DNA of 64,000 nucleotides from Chenopodium formosanum (GCA_024500155.1 CM044874.1:43346384-43410383); one strand, 5' to 3'; shown: positions 9,991 to 21,075, counted from the stretch's first letter. Notes: generated from the letters alone by a model not told the origin. Made by a program: numbers and translations.

Positions 9991-10917
9991 AGCTTTAATA
10001 ATTTCTTTGTCTTTTTTATTGTTAGTTAAGCAATGCTCGTCATCTTAGGTTAGAGAAGAATACGATGGATAAGGAGAAGGAGAAATATTATTACACTCTG
10101 AGATCATTACATCAAAGAGTGATATGTCCTCAGGGACTTGATCACTAACTATTCTAGGAGAAGAAATAGGAGGGGAAGGTGCTACTACTAAAGACTTAGA
10201 AGACTCTAGGAAGAAAGACTCAGACTTAGACTCTGACTCAGACGACTCTTCAAACATCGGCCCTTGCCCTGTTGTGAGGGATATCTTCCTTCCACTTGGA
10301 GTAGTCACTTTGATAGTCTTGCGCCACCCTAGTAGTGATCCTTCAGCTGGAGTGATTAGCTTTGAGGGATCAAAGCCTTCGCTTTGTAGGACTTTTTGAA
10401 TGAGCGAGGAGTTATCCTCTTTACAAGTTGGCTCATTCTTTTCTCACCCAAACAGTAATCCCATGATGTTAAAGTCAAAGCATGGGGGTTCTTTCTCCTT
10501 ATGGACAGGAGTTGGGATTTCATCAATGAAGTAGCAATCCAAGAAAATCTCGAATCCCGGTTGTCTTATGCCGTTTACAACAAATGGCTCAGGAAATTCA
10601 TGGCATGGATAGTTCTCTCCTTTTATAAACTGACCATTAAGCGTAAGAGGGTACTGATCCATTGGGATTGCTTTCTTTTGAATGCGAGCGTCCCTACGTG
10701 CCTTTGACTTTTCCTGGGCTCGCTTGAGATCTTTTCGAGTCGGTTCGAAACCAAGTCCGAAAGTGTCTAACTTAGGGAGGCCAAGTGACTCCAACGGTTT
10801 TGCCATTCCTTTCTTCTTTCCTAGGTTCATCCCAGGAAAATGTCCTTGTTTCTTCAGCATGGCATTTACGATCATGTTAGAATGGGGGTCATGGCAAAGA
10901 GGGGTCCTTTCATCCTC
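9991..10917 (-). pseudogene. Ogre-A protease-RT linker with recurrent stops
   Basis: Same frame as protease and RT, with stops at 10918 (TAG where the sister copy has Glu), 10444 and 10045. A Ser/Glu-rich stretch (about 10130-10260) is followed by the stop at 10045, which the older copy shares (at about 17757). Ogre elements are reported to remove a short intron between protease and RT, so the shared stop may be intronic; I could not define splice sites. Confidence 0.6.
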
Positions 10918-12066
10918 CTAGATTAAGGAGACTTCTTCGTTAAAGCCCCATAAATCTTCATCATCCTCGTCGTGCTCCACATTAATGATTGCATTCTCTA
11001 TAGATTTGATCCTCATAGGCGAAGCATCGATGGTGATAGGAATTCCTCCAACTATGGCTTTTACTTGTTGGTGGAGAGATGAAGGGACGGCCTTTAGATC
11101 ATGAAGCCAAAGGCGTCCCAACAACAAGTTGAACGAAGCTTTAATGTCTACTACTTGGAAAGTAGTAGCATGTTCTATTGCTACTGCCGTTACATTCAGG
11201 GTAATTTTGCCAAGAGCTTGACGACGAGTGTTGTCATAGGCCCTTATTCCTTGTGTAGACGGAGTTAAATCTTCGTCCCTTATGCCGAGCATCCTCGCAG
11301 TTCTAAGTGGACAAACGTTGATGGCCGATCCATTGTCTACAAGAGTCATAGGAATGTTCATCCTCTTGCAAACTACTGTGAGGTTTAATGCCTTGTAATG
11401 TTTGTCACCTTCTGGGGGTAAATCCTTGTCAGAAAAGGTGATCAAATTAATTGGATTAGGAAGATCACTTGTGAGGAAGTTGGCTAATCCCTCAGGGGTA
11501 GTATCAGAATCTATCCCAATTTTATCCAAGGCATTCATTACATCCAACCTATGTTCTCGAGATGTTGCCAAAAGTTTCCATACGTTCATCTCAACTTTTG
11601 TCTTCTTAAACTGTTTAACAATATCATTGTCTTCAATGATAGGTATGGGAACTTGTTGTGTGGTTGGCATATGTTGTGTCGAAACGGGAGGTTGCATTCT
11701 CCCAGATCTTCTGAGGACGTCTATCGATGAGTCTTCTTCAGCCCAAACGTCATCCGTGGCATATGACACAGAAGGTGGAGATCCTATTATGTCTTTTAGA
11801 TAGACATCTTCTTCATCACTGTCCCATACTCCATTGATGGTTGCATCATCTTCTTGTTGAACTTGGACTAGTTTCTTTTCATCAATCATTTTCTGAACCA
11901 AATCCTTGAATTTAAAACAGTTTTCTATAGTGTGACCCCTTGATTGATGATACTGACAGTAATATATATCAGTCCTTTTCCAATGATTCGAATGGTCTCG
12001 GTTCGAGAGGTTTGATCTCGCCACTCTCGGAGAGCATTTCGAACATTTGTGCATATGAGATCCCAA
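10918..12066 (-). pseudogene. Ogre-A protease with gag zinc-finger module 3
   Basis: Residues 30-60 hold the third C-x3-H-x4-H-x4-C module (CQYHQSRGHTIENC). An acidic linker follows, then the aspartic protease with active site VDNGSAINVCPL (D-N-G-S) and a closing LLLGRLWLHDL motif. It cuts the Gag-Pol precursor. The active-site Asp is intact here, while the older copy at 17527-20583 has Asn. The frame ends at a TAG at 10915-10917. Confidence 0.82.
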
Positions 12067-12373
12067 TTGGAGTATAGATTATATTACTCTTCTTGGGTCT
12101 TTCAGTGACTTGTAAGGAAAAACTCTTTGCCTCATAAGTCGTTCCCTTGCTAGCTAGAGGTAATGAGATTTTATTAGCTTCCACGAGATCTTGGATGAGG
12201 TTTAGAAACCTGTAGCATTCATTTATGGTATGACCGTTTCCTTGATGGTACTTGTAGTAGGATTTGGGATCCCATCTTAGGGATCGCTTTTCCGGTGTTG
12301 GATCCTCTGTTAGACCGATGGGTTTGATTAGTCCTTGATCATAGAGATGATCAAAAGTAGCATCATAGGTCAT
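11969..12373 (-). pseudogene. Ogre-A gag module 2 (shifted frame)
   Basis: Reads MTYDATFDHLYDQGLIKPIG, then KYHQGNGHTINEC, a second zinc-finger-like module whose first Cys is replaced by Tyr, then the start of module 3. It is in a different frame from the regions on either side and overlaps the protease ORF by about 100 bases, so a frameshift lies at each end. Each module pairs a T-P-I-G-x-S-Y motif with a C/Y-x3-H-Q-x2-G-H-x4-C knuckle. Confidence 0.7.
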
Positions 12374-12489
12374 TCCTATGGGTGTGAATTCTCTTTTAGG
12401 TTTATCTTTCAGAAGTGGAACCTCGTCATGTTTCTTTTAGGGTTCCTTTATAGCCTTGAGAGCTTCACGTAGTAAATGCGATACCTCCA

Positions 12490-13791
12490 TCATAGACAAT
12501 GTGAGCAATTGTATATCTTCTTTACTTGCCGCATCTGGAAGGTTATCTTTGACATCAAGAAGGTTTCCTCCTTTTCTGTGGCATAGATTTCTTTGACAGG
12601 TCTAATGAGAGACGAGGGGTCAAACTCGTTTTCCTCATTAGAGATGGCCAATGCATGAGCAAGAGGTGCATTATCAATGCTTGACTTCTTAATGGTAGGG
12701 GGCAACGGCATCTTATTGGTTTCAATTAAGTCTTGGATAGCTTCCTTAAGCTTCCAACAGTTTTCGGTGAGATGGCCCCTACCTTGGTGGTACTTACAGT
12801 GTGCATTGGGGATCCAATTAGCCGACCTCTTTTCGATTGGTGGGTCCCCAAATGGTCTAATAGGAGTTATAAGACCTTTTGAATTTAATCGATCAAATGC
12901 GGTGTCATAACTCATGCCAATAGGAGTAAAGTTCCTCCTAAATGGTTTCTTTTGTCCTTGATTGTTCATAGCAAGGACTTTTCCTAAATTAAAAGTGCTA
13001 ACGTTGTTTGAGTGGGTGGTTTTGGAAGAGGAAGGATTGTCGTTCTTCTTTCCTTTCCAGCCACTGTTGGAGTTATTGTTGGCAGCTTTTAATTTAGCCA
13101 AGTCGTCTTCAATATTGATCCCAATGTCATAGACGACCTTGAAGGTATGGAGATTATTTTGATACTTGAGATGCTTGAAATATTTTTCTTGTAGGTTCTT
13201 GATGAACAACCTCACAGACTCTTTTTCACTTGGCACTTCAATCATCTTAGCTGAGGTTTCCCTCCATTTGTTAAAGAAAGAGGTGAAGCCTTCATTCTCT
13301 TTCTGCTTGAGGATTTCAAGTTCCCTATGGTCAGTCTCGACTTGAATGTTGCACTTGTACCTATCAACGAAAGTGTTTTCTATGGACTCCCAGGTAGAGG
13401 TCTTTTCTTTCTCGAGAGAAAAGAACCATTGTTGGCAAACGGTCTCGAGAGATAGTGAGAACAGAGAGGGAAAAACCTTCTTATCGATACCCTTAATACT
13501 CATTATTGTTTCGAATGCTCTTAAATGAAAGTAACGGTTGTTAGTTGCTCTAAATTTTGGGATGTCGTTGGCATTGAACTTCTGCGGAAGAAGATCTTTG
13601 TCCACCGAGACCCCTTGTGATGTAAGCCCTTGAAACTTGTAGTCGCTAGACAGCTTGCTTAGACTCTCTTGCATGAGGTCCATCTGTTGTTGCTTCACGG
13701 GATCACCGATCTTGAGTGCGAGAAGCTTTAGCGTCTCAGTCACGGTAACCAGTTGGTTCCTAAGATCATTGACTTCTTCTTGTGTTTCCAT
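12490..13791 (-). pseudogene. Ogre-A gag (capsid and zinc-finger module 1)
   Basis: 433 codons from ATG 13791. A coiled-coil-like N-terminus precedes the capsid core (PKFRATNNRYFHLRAF, CQQWFFSLEK, RYKCNIQ, KQKENEGFTSFFNKWRET), an Asn-rich linker, T-P-I-G-M-S-Y and module 1 (CKYHQGRGHLTENC). The frame is open about 28 codons upstream of the ATG, back to a TAA, and that part is conserved in the older copy, so the true start is uncertain. Gag builds the particle and binds RNA. Confidence 0.87.
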
Positions 13792-15452
13792 TATAGTCTT
13801 AGCTTTCCTCTTACGAGCTATGGGTTTGTCGAAAAGTTGGACTTGTACGAAAAGGTTGGCTTTGATTTACCGTCCTTCCTTTCTTGACCACGCGCTGTAA
13901 ATTAAACCATTTTGCGTTTTAATTACTTGACTCGAATCAACTTTACTTTACGGTTTATTTTAAGGAAAGAAAACTAAAAAATTGGGTGCATATTTCATAA
14001 ATAATGTACATATTTTTAGGGATATAAGTATAGTTTTTTTAAAATTGGAAGATTAATATCCGACATACCCCCTTAAAAAAAATGACGGAAGAAACGCGCA
14101 CACAAGACCCTCTTAGACATGGTCAAAGTATGTGTATTGGTGTGTGCGTTGAGTGTAAGTGACATGCTTGGACTCTTGTGTAAGACCATGGGACTTAGTG
14201 TCTAAACTCGATTACCGACTCAAACAAGTACTATTGACAACAAAACTTGACCGAATTAATTAGCAAACTGATTAATTATGCACTAGGTGATGACTCGACC
14301 AAAAATCCGAACTGTCGGCCAAACGACACGACTGGCGTCGCACTGTGGAGTTTGGCGCCAGACGACAGAGATGTCGCCAGGCGCCACACTCCATAGTGTG
14401 GCGCTACAGCTCAGACCTTGGCGCCAATAATGGAGCTTCGATCTGGGACTGTTTTCGGTGTTATTCGTCAATTGGGGTATGCCTAAAGTCGTACTAGGTC
14501 AATTCCGATTAAAATATTAAACTTTAATGACTCAAATAAATTAATTAATTAATTAATTAATTAGGAAAAGTTCTTTATGTCATTAATTTATTTAATCTCA
14601 ACACAAGTCAAACAAACGGTTAAGAAAAATCACATAGAGTATGCACAACAAATAATGCACAATTAGTCAAGTAGGCACAATATGATGCAATGAGTTTGCA
14701 ACCTAACCATGGCTCTAGTTCTCTATAGTTCGGGATATGGTTTAGTCAATAGAGGGTCCATGGTTAATTGTCCGGATGCACCGCGCGGAAGCCTAACCGT
14801 GAAGGGTTGGCGCGAGTGGATGGGACACCGCGAGTTTTAGAAAAAACTCGCTTCCATGGTTTGGTGAATTAAACAATCTCGGATATACCCTTTGTTGCAC
14901 GGAGCGTTCAATCAGGTAGATGGAGCATGAATTCCCAGAGGGTTATGTCCATATGTAGAACACATATGGGTTTCAGAAAAGTGAGAAAAAATTCAATAAG
15001 GAAGTAGGATCGAGCAAACAATACGAAAAACCGGTCGAAATTAGAACGTATATTTCTGGCTCGATATTGGGGGAAATTGGGGCCAGCAATCAGAGACTGG
15101 CGCCAAGATTTAGCCGTAGCGCCTGGCGCTACACTTAAATGCCTGGCGCTAATGCTATGGTCATTGGCGCTACTGCCCACATGCCTCAGCAGCTTTCTGT
15201 GCTCGATAAAATTTTCTAGTTTCGCGCGGTGTTATTTCGGGCCTAGTTGTGAAAGATATTTCTCAAATTTCCTACGTGTAAAATCCTATGTTTTTAAATC
15301 ATTACGGATGGTCTTTCCAATAAGATATTTTTTATGCATATGACAATAATGTTAATCAAAATTACGCACATGAAATACTTAGAACGCTTCAAGTCTCATC
15401 CACTCATTCTAAATCATTGCCGAAACAAATTCAGGAATTAAAATAGAAATCC
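13792..15452 (-). other. Ogre-A 5' leader
   Basis: Untranslated region between PBS and gag with no credible gene. It holds two clusters of GGCGCC palindromes (about 14328-14430 and 15098-15170), the CCATGG-flanked leader block (14758-14859) and AT-rich spacers. The palindrome clusters are of the type found upstream of the TATA box in the LTR. Confidence 0.7.
14758..14859 (-). other. Conserved leader block between CCATGG sites, Ogre-A
   Basis: Bounded by CCATGGTTA and TCCATGGTTTGG. Contains a perfect 9-bp stem with a four-base loop (GCGAGTTTT / AAAACTCGC, 14830-14851) and a smaller inverted repeat (AACC...GGTT). Equivalent blocks with different stem sequences lie at 32037-32140, 44076-44179 and 52626-52721. 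The position suggests a packaging or dimerisation signal, which is inference. Confidence 0.65.
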
Positions 15453-15470
15453 TCCCTAGTGGAGTCGCCA
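15453..15470 (-). other. Primer binding site, tRNA-Arg
   Basis: On minus: TGGCGACTCCACTAGGGA, complementary to a plant tRNA-Arg 3' end (acceptor GGAGTC-G-CCA). It lies five bases inside the LTR boundary. tRNA-Arg priming is typical of Ogre elements. Confidence 0.85.
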
Positions 15471-15475
15471 AAAAC

Positions 15476-17526
15476 TGTAGGGAATATTTCAAGCGTTAAC
15501 CCCTAGCTTGAACCCCACTGTGATCATACATTAAAGTATGGTGGCGTCCAAAAGGAAAGAAGATAGAGCAAAAGAGTCGCCAACAAGTTTTAGGAACTTG
15601 TAAACTGTTCAAGAGGTGAAGGTTACACCCTTAGTGATCCAAGAGATCGTCAACTCCATAAGGTCTAGAACCAAAGAAGGGTTCGGGGATGAAGGTACAA
15701 ATCCAACCTAAAAGAGATTGAACCTGCCCTAATAATAGGCCTCTACTTTATTCTGATCGTATTCATGTGCGCTCTTTAATTAACATGCAATCAATAGGAT
15801 TAACTTAAACCTGTTTATCTATGTTGGTTGAATATTAATGCACAAATAAACTATTGGCGATCACTTGAATTGTAATCACATTAACCCTAACAAGATTATC
15901 AATTATCTTATTAAGCGAGATTACAAATACAAAATTCCCTTTAAACATGCATAAAAGGTGTAATCAAGCAATAATAATAAAAATCAAGCAACATAATAAC
16001 GATCAAAATCATGACAACAAAATTATAATAATAATCATAACAATAATAATAATCATCATTAAAAAATTATAATCATAATCAAAACAATAATAATCATAAA
16101 TAAAATAATCATCATCAAAATAATAATAATAATAATATTCTTAATCATCATAAATTATAACAATCATAATCATGTTAATATTAAAGCATAATAATAGCAA
16201 GATCCTAGGCATGATACTAACAAGATCAATAACAAACCCTAGCATGTCACTAAGCAATAAAAATCAAATCTTTAACCCTAACATGATACTAACAATCATA
16301 AATATTAGGAAGAACATAGGAAGCATCGTAACAATCATATTTAATATTAAAATTACCCATACATGATACTAGGAATATTATAATAACAATTTAAACATGA
16401 TTTGTACATCATAAAAACCATTTAGGTACTTTGATGCTTCGTACCTCTTTCTAATAACAAAATACACACGTTAGTAAGTTCAAGGAATATAATAATCAAA
16501 CAATCAAATTAAATAATTGAAAGAGAGATTTGGGACCAAACCCTCAGAAATTAAAACCTTTCACGTCTAGGTAGAAGGCAACTTCAATTCGAATATGGCT
16601 AGGTGTTTCTAGATCTTGTGAATGCGGAATTTTGTATTTAAAAGCAAGTTTTGAGAAAGATGAATGAATTGATGGTGAATGATTAAAGAAGAGAATGAGA
16701 GAATTAATGAATGATTGCGAATGAAAACTAATTAATTAAAACTGATTGTTCATGAGAATTGGTGAATGAAAACGGAGTTTTTTAATACGTTATTTATAGA
16801 GAAAATCGGCCAAAAAGATAAATTAACAAAACAGAGTCCTGGCGCACGCAAAACAGAGCTAGCGCCAACCCTGGCTAATTGGCGCCAGGCGCCAATGGCT
16901 AGCACCAGGCGCCAGGCCTGGTTCCAGGCGCCAATGCCTTGAGTCAGGCGCCAGGCCTGTTTTCAACGCGTTTTCAAAAATCAGATAAGTTTTCCGTACT
17001 GGAGGATAAAATCGTATATTTTCCTCAAAAATGCTATTTGATTTTAATTAAAAACTCTGAAAAGTCAACAAAAGTCAATTTATCAATGCTAATTGAATTA
17101 GGAATGAAAAGAACCTTCTAGAAGAATCTAGAAGACTGAAACCATTCCTAATAGCATTAGGAATGATAAATCATATTAGGCCCTCCCCTAGATCATTGGG
17201 CCGCATATAAAGTTCAAACCGGGCTCAGTTTTGTAAATTGGCCATAACTTCCTCAATTTTCATCGGAATTGGGCTTATAATATATCGTTGAAAAGGTCTT
17301 TGCAAGCCCATCCAACTACACTTCTATTGGACCCATATCATGGAACAAACAATCTGGATTGGCTATTTTCTTAAAATAAGTTTTCAAAAACAGAGAGAAG
17401 AGAAAAGAAATTAAAACTTTCCGCAACACTAGACTTTCCACACTTTCGCTTCATTCGATTATGATTCGACGCGAAAGATACTCATCACTGGGTTTGGTTT
17501 TAGGGAGACACAAATAGGTTTCTACA
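15476..17526 (-). repeat. Ogre-A 5' LTR
   Basis: 2051 bp, TG...CA on either strand (TGTAGGGAAT at 15476, TTTCTACA ending 17526). It matches the partial LTRs at 1-1386 and 53317-54480. The PBS adjoins the low-coordinate end, fixing it as the 5' LTR of a minus-strand element. A 60-codon plus-strand frame and short ORFs inside are chance. Confidence 0.92.
16790..16965 (-). promoter_or_regulatory. Ogre-A core promoter with upstream GGCGCC palindrome array
   Basis: On minus, CTATAAATA (16791-16799) is preceded upstream by about 120 bp (16848-16965) dense in GGCGCC units, several fused as GGCGCCAGGCGCC. Comparable TATA-proximal arrays of unrelated palindromes occur in the Ogre-B and Athila LTRs. 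Confidence 0.65.
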
Positions 17527-17709
17527 CATATTTTCATATGACCAAGCAAATACATCGTTAAATTCTTTAAGTAGATTAATTAAATCGGTTTTTTTAGTTT
17601 CATTCTGTGTTAGTCCGATTTTAACTTCTCTTTTAATGGTTGGATTGTTTGAGATATCAACCGTTTCAGTACCCTCAATTACTGGTGTTTTATTTTCCAT
17701 TGTTTCCAT
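17527..17709 (-). pseudogene. RT lead-in fragment of the older Ogre-A
   Basis: Reads ...LLKEFNDVFAWSYEN and stops at the LTR insertion; the equivalent frame at 9990 continues into the RT core. The last residues of the raw ORF (to 17500) come from the LTR. Confidence 0.75.
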
Positions 17710-18809
17710 TGCTTAAGTGATTTCTTTATCATTTTCATTGTTAGTCAAGCAATGTTCGTCATCTTAGATTAGAGAATAAAACGAGGAATAAGAGAAAGAA
17801 TGGGACTTGATTACTAACTATACTAGGAGTAGATGCTAAAATTAAAGAATTAGAAGGATAATGTGCTAAAACTAAAGACTTAGAAGACTCTATAGGAGAA
17901 GACTCTAACTCTGACTCTGGCGACTCTTCAAACATGTGTCCTTGTCCTGTTGTTATGGAAATCTTTCTTCCACTCAGAGTAGTCACCTTGACTATTTTGC
18001 GCAATCCTTGCACTAAACCCTCTGCTGGAGTGATGAGCTTTGAAGGGTCGAAGTTCTCACATTGTAAGACCGTTTAAATGAGCGACGAGTTGTCCTCTAT
18101 ATACTTTGGCTCATTATTCTTACGCCCAAAGAGGAGTCCCATGACATTAAAGTCAAAGCATGGGGTGCTTTCTCATTGTGAATAGGAGTTGGGAACTCAT
18201 CTAGAAAGTAGCAATCTAGAAAGATTTCGAACCCAAGTTGTCTTAAGCCATTTACAACAAAGGGCTCGGGAAATTCTTGGCATGGATAGTCCTCTCCTTC
18301 TCTTTTATATTGTCCATTAAGAGTAAGAAGATATTAGTCCATTGGGATTGCTTTCTTTTGAGTAAAAGCATTCTTACGCGCCTTGGACTTTTCCTAGGCT
18401 TGGTTTACATCTTCTAGAGTTGGTTCAAATCCAAGTCCGAAAGTATCTAACTTAGGGAGGACAGGTAGTTCCATTTGTTGTGTTATATATTTTTTCTTTC
18501 CAAGAGTCATTCCAGGAAAGTGTCCCTGTTTTCTGAGAATAGCATTTACTGTCATATAAGAGTGGAGGTCATGGCAAAGAGGGGTCCTTTCATCTTCCTC
18601 GATTAAGGAGACCTCTTCGTTAAAGCCCCACAGATCTTCATCATTCTCATCGTGCTCCACATTAATAATTGGATTTTCAATAGCTTTAATCCTCATAGGT
18701 GAAACATCAATTGTAATAGGGAACCCTCCATCTATAGCCTTTAATTGTTGGTGAAGGGATGAAGGGACAACCTTAAGGTCATGAAGCCAAGGGAGACCCA
18801 ACAATAAGT
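17710..18809 (-). pseudogene. Protease-RT linker of the older Ogre-A
   Basis: Same order as 9991-10917 with extra stops. It has Glu where the younger copy has the TAG at 10918, but keeps the TAA before D-D-E-H-C (about 17757). About 50 bases present in the younger copy just upstream of that stop are missing here. Several stops and at least one frameshift lie between 18013 and 18394. Confidence 0.65.
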
Positions 18810-19570
18810 TAAAGGAAGCTTAAATATCCACTACTTGGAAGGAAGTGGCATGTTTTATTGCTCCCGCCGTTACGTTCATTGTAATCTTTCAAAGAGCTTG
18901 GCGATGAGTGTTGTCGTAGGCTCTTACTCCTTGCGTTGACGGGGTTAAATCTTCATCCCTTATTCCTAGCATCCTCGCAATTCTAAGTGGACAAACATTG
19001 ATTGCCGATCCATTATTTACAAGAGTCATTGGGACATTCATTCTCTTGCAGACTACTGTGAGGTTTAGAGCCTTGTAATGCTTGTCACCTTTCGGAGGTA
19101 GATCCTTATCAGAAAAGGTGATCAAGTTTATGGCACTAGGAAGATCACTCGTGAGAAAGTTAGCCAACCTCTTAGGAGTGATTTTAGAGTCTATCCCTAT
19201 TTTGTCCAAGGCATTCATTACCGCCAACCTATGTTCTCAAGATGTAGCTAGAAGTTTCCATACATTCATCTCAACCTTGGTCTTTTTGAATTGTTTGACA
19301 ACATCGTTGTCCTCTATAATCGGTATGGGAACTTGTTAAATAGTAGGAATAGGTTGTGTAGTGATGGGAGGTTGCATTCTCCCTAATCTTGTGAGAACGT
19401 CTATGGGTTAATCTTCTTCATCCCAAAAGTCACTTACAGGATATATAACTGAAAGTGGAGGTTATTCCATATCCTGGAGATAGACGTCCTCGTCATCGCT
19501 ATCCCAAACATCATTGATTTCATCATCTTGTTCATGTGGAATTTGGACTAGCTTCTAATCAATCAGTTTT
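18810..19570 (-). pseudogene. Protease of the older Ogre-A
   Basis: Aligns with 10918-12066. The active site reads VNNGSAINVCPL: the catalytic Asp is Asn, so it would be inactive. The frame is broken by stops, for example at about 18889, 18820, 19235 and 19336. Confidence 0.75.
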
Positions 19571-20569
19571 TGGATTAGATCTTTAAATTTAAAGCAATGT
19601 TTGGTAGTATGTCCCCCTGATTGATGATATTGACAATAGAACCTATCTGTCCTCTTTAATGATTCAAATTGTCTCGGTTCAAGAGGTTTAATCTTACCAC
19701 TCTCAGAGAGCATTTTGAACATGTTAGCATAGGAAGTCCCAATTGGAGTGTAAGGCTTGTTACTCTTCTAGGGTGTATCAATTACTTGGAGAGAAAATGG
19801 TTTCTTCTCCATAGGAAGTCCTAATTGGAGTGTAAGGTTTGTTACTTTTATTGGAGTTTCTTAAAGGACATCCTCACAGATTCCTTTTCACTAGGTGCTT
19901 CAATCATCCTAGCAGAAGTTTCTCTCCATTTATTAAAGAAAGAAAAAAAGCCTTCATTCTCTTTTTGCTTAAGTATTTCAAGTTCTCTATTATCAGTTTC
20001 AACTTGAATATTACATTTATACCTATCAATGAAAGCGTTTACAATAGATTCCCAAGTAGAGGTTTTCTCTTTGACAAGGGAAAAGAACCATTGTTGACAA
20101 ACGGTTTCAAGAGATAAAAAAAACAAAGAATGAAAGACTTTCCTATAATCCCCTTAATATTCATTAATGTTTTGAAAGCTTTAAATGGAAATAAGGGTTT
20201 GTCTGTAGCCTTGAACTTTGGGATGTCGTTGGCATTGAACTTTTACGGAACAAGCTCCTTGTCCACCAAGACCCCTTGCGAGCTAATGCCCTTGAACCTG
20301 TAGTCATTGGATATCTTGCTCAAGCTCTCTTTCATGAGCTCCATTTGTTGTTGCTTCATGAGGTCATTGATTTGGAGGTCTAAAGCCTTCAACACCTTAG
20401 TAATGCTAGCCATTTGCTTCTTAAGATCATTGACTTCTTCTTGACTCGCCGTTATTTTCTTAGCTTTTCTTTTCCGACTGACTAGTTTATCAAAAAGTTG
20501 TACTTGAACGAAAAGGTTGTCCACGCGCTGTAAATTAAACCATTTTATTTGTTTTAATGACTCAAACAA
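19571..20569 (-). pseudogene. Gag of the older Ogre-A with internal deletion
   Basis: The N-terminal and capsid part (20569-19840: QEEVNDLKKQM, CQQWFFSLVK, RYKCNIQVE, KQKENEGF) is followed directly by module 3 (CQYHQSGGH, about 19600-19740). Modules 1 and 2 are missing. A near-duplicate of about 30 bp (19734-19764 and 19813-19843) marks the deletion region and suggests slippage or repair between short repeats. Stops at about 20243 and 19848. Confidence 0.75.
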
Positions 20570-20639
20570 AAAGAACAGAAGGACTAGGTTTTAAAAAGAT
20601 GTTCCTAAAAGAAAAGAAGTATGTAGATTGGCCAAGTAA

Positions 20640-21075
20640 TATTGTTTGCTATTTATGTGGAAACACGGGACACAAGAGGGTTAAGTGTCCTAAGAAAGAG
20701 AAAATCACTCAGAAAAATGAGAAACATGTAGAATAGATTTGGGTTGTGAAAGATAACCCCATTTTAGTTACACAAGAACCAAAGGAGACCTGGGTTCCTG
20801 ACGCTAACGTTTAATTCTTCATGTAGATTCCACTGTGGGGGAACAACACTTGGTACCTCGACAGTGGTTGTTTTAAGCACAAGACTGAAGACAAATCTAG
20901 ATTTCTCTCACTTGATGTCTATTATGGTGGGACTGTGACCTTTGGTGATAATATGAAAGGAGATATCATTGCTATTGGCAAAGTAGGAAGGTCAAGTTCC
21001 CATGCTATTGATAATGTATTTTTGGTCGAGGGTTTAAGACGCAACTTGTTAAGTATTTCTCAATTTTGTGATAAA
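20640..21075 (+). pseudogene. Copia gag knuckle and protease
   Basis: CYLCGNTGHKRVKC (C-x2-C-x4-H-x4-C, about 20648-20689), then WYLDSGC with the protease D-S-G (about 20850) and LRRNLLSISQFCD at the end. In-frame stops (near 20735, 20812 and 20832) separate the two. Confidence 0.75.

Larger units (their letters stand above)
6541..17526 (-). mobile_element. Ogre-type (Tat lineage) Ty3/gypsy retrotransposon, subfamily A, near-complete but defective
   Basis: In minus-strand order: 5' LTR (17526-15476), tRNA-Arg PBS, a leader of about 1.7 kb, gag with three zinc-finger-like modules, protease, linker, RT, degenerate RNase H, second (Tat-type) RNase H, integrase, fold-back block. Apart from one gag segment the protein lies in a single frame from 13791 to 6628, with at least six in-frame stops. 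The second RNase H and tRNA-Arg primer are established Ogre/Tat traits. The LTR at 15476-17526 is inserted into an older Ogre-A copy whose coding sequence resumes at 17527. No 3' LTR was identified in the window. Confidence 0.88.
17527..20583 (-). mobile_element. Older Ogre-A relic interrupted by the LTR at 15476-17526
   Basis: Minus-strand order: gag N-terminal half, internal deletion, gag module 3, protease, linker, start of RT. The RT frame is cut at 17526/17527 by the inserted LTR. At the other end homology to the element at 6541-17526 stops near 20583, just upstream of gag, where Copia sequence begins. More stops and deletions than in the inserted copy, consistent with greater age. Confidence 0.83.

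Noticed and set aside
6628..13791. Endogenous plant pararetrovirus
   Set aside because: LTRs, integrase and a tRNA-Arg primer are present, and no movement or coat protein; this is a Ty3/gypsy element.
15453..15470. tRNA gene fragments at primer sites
   Set aside because: Only the 3' ends match, next to LTRs; no cloverleaf. No tRNA gene was found in the window.
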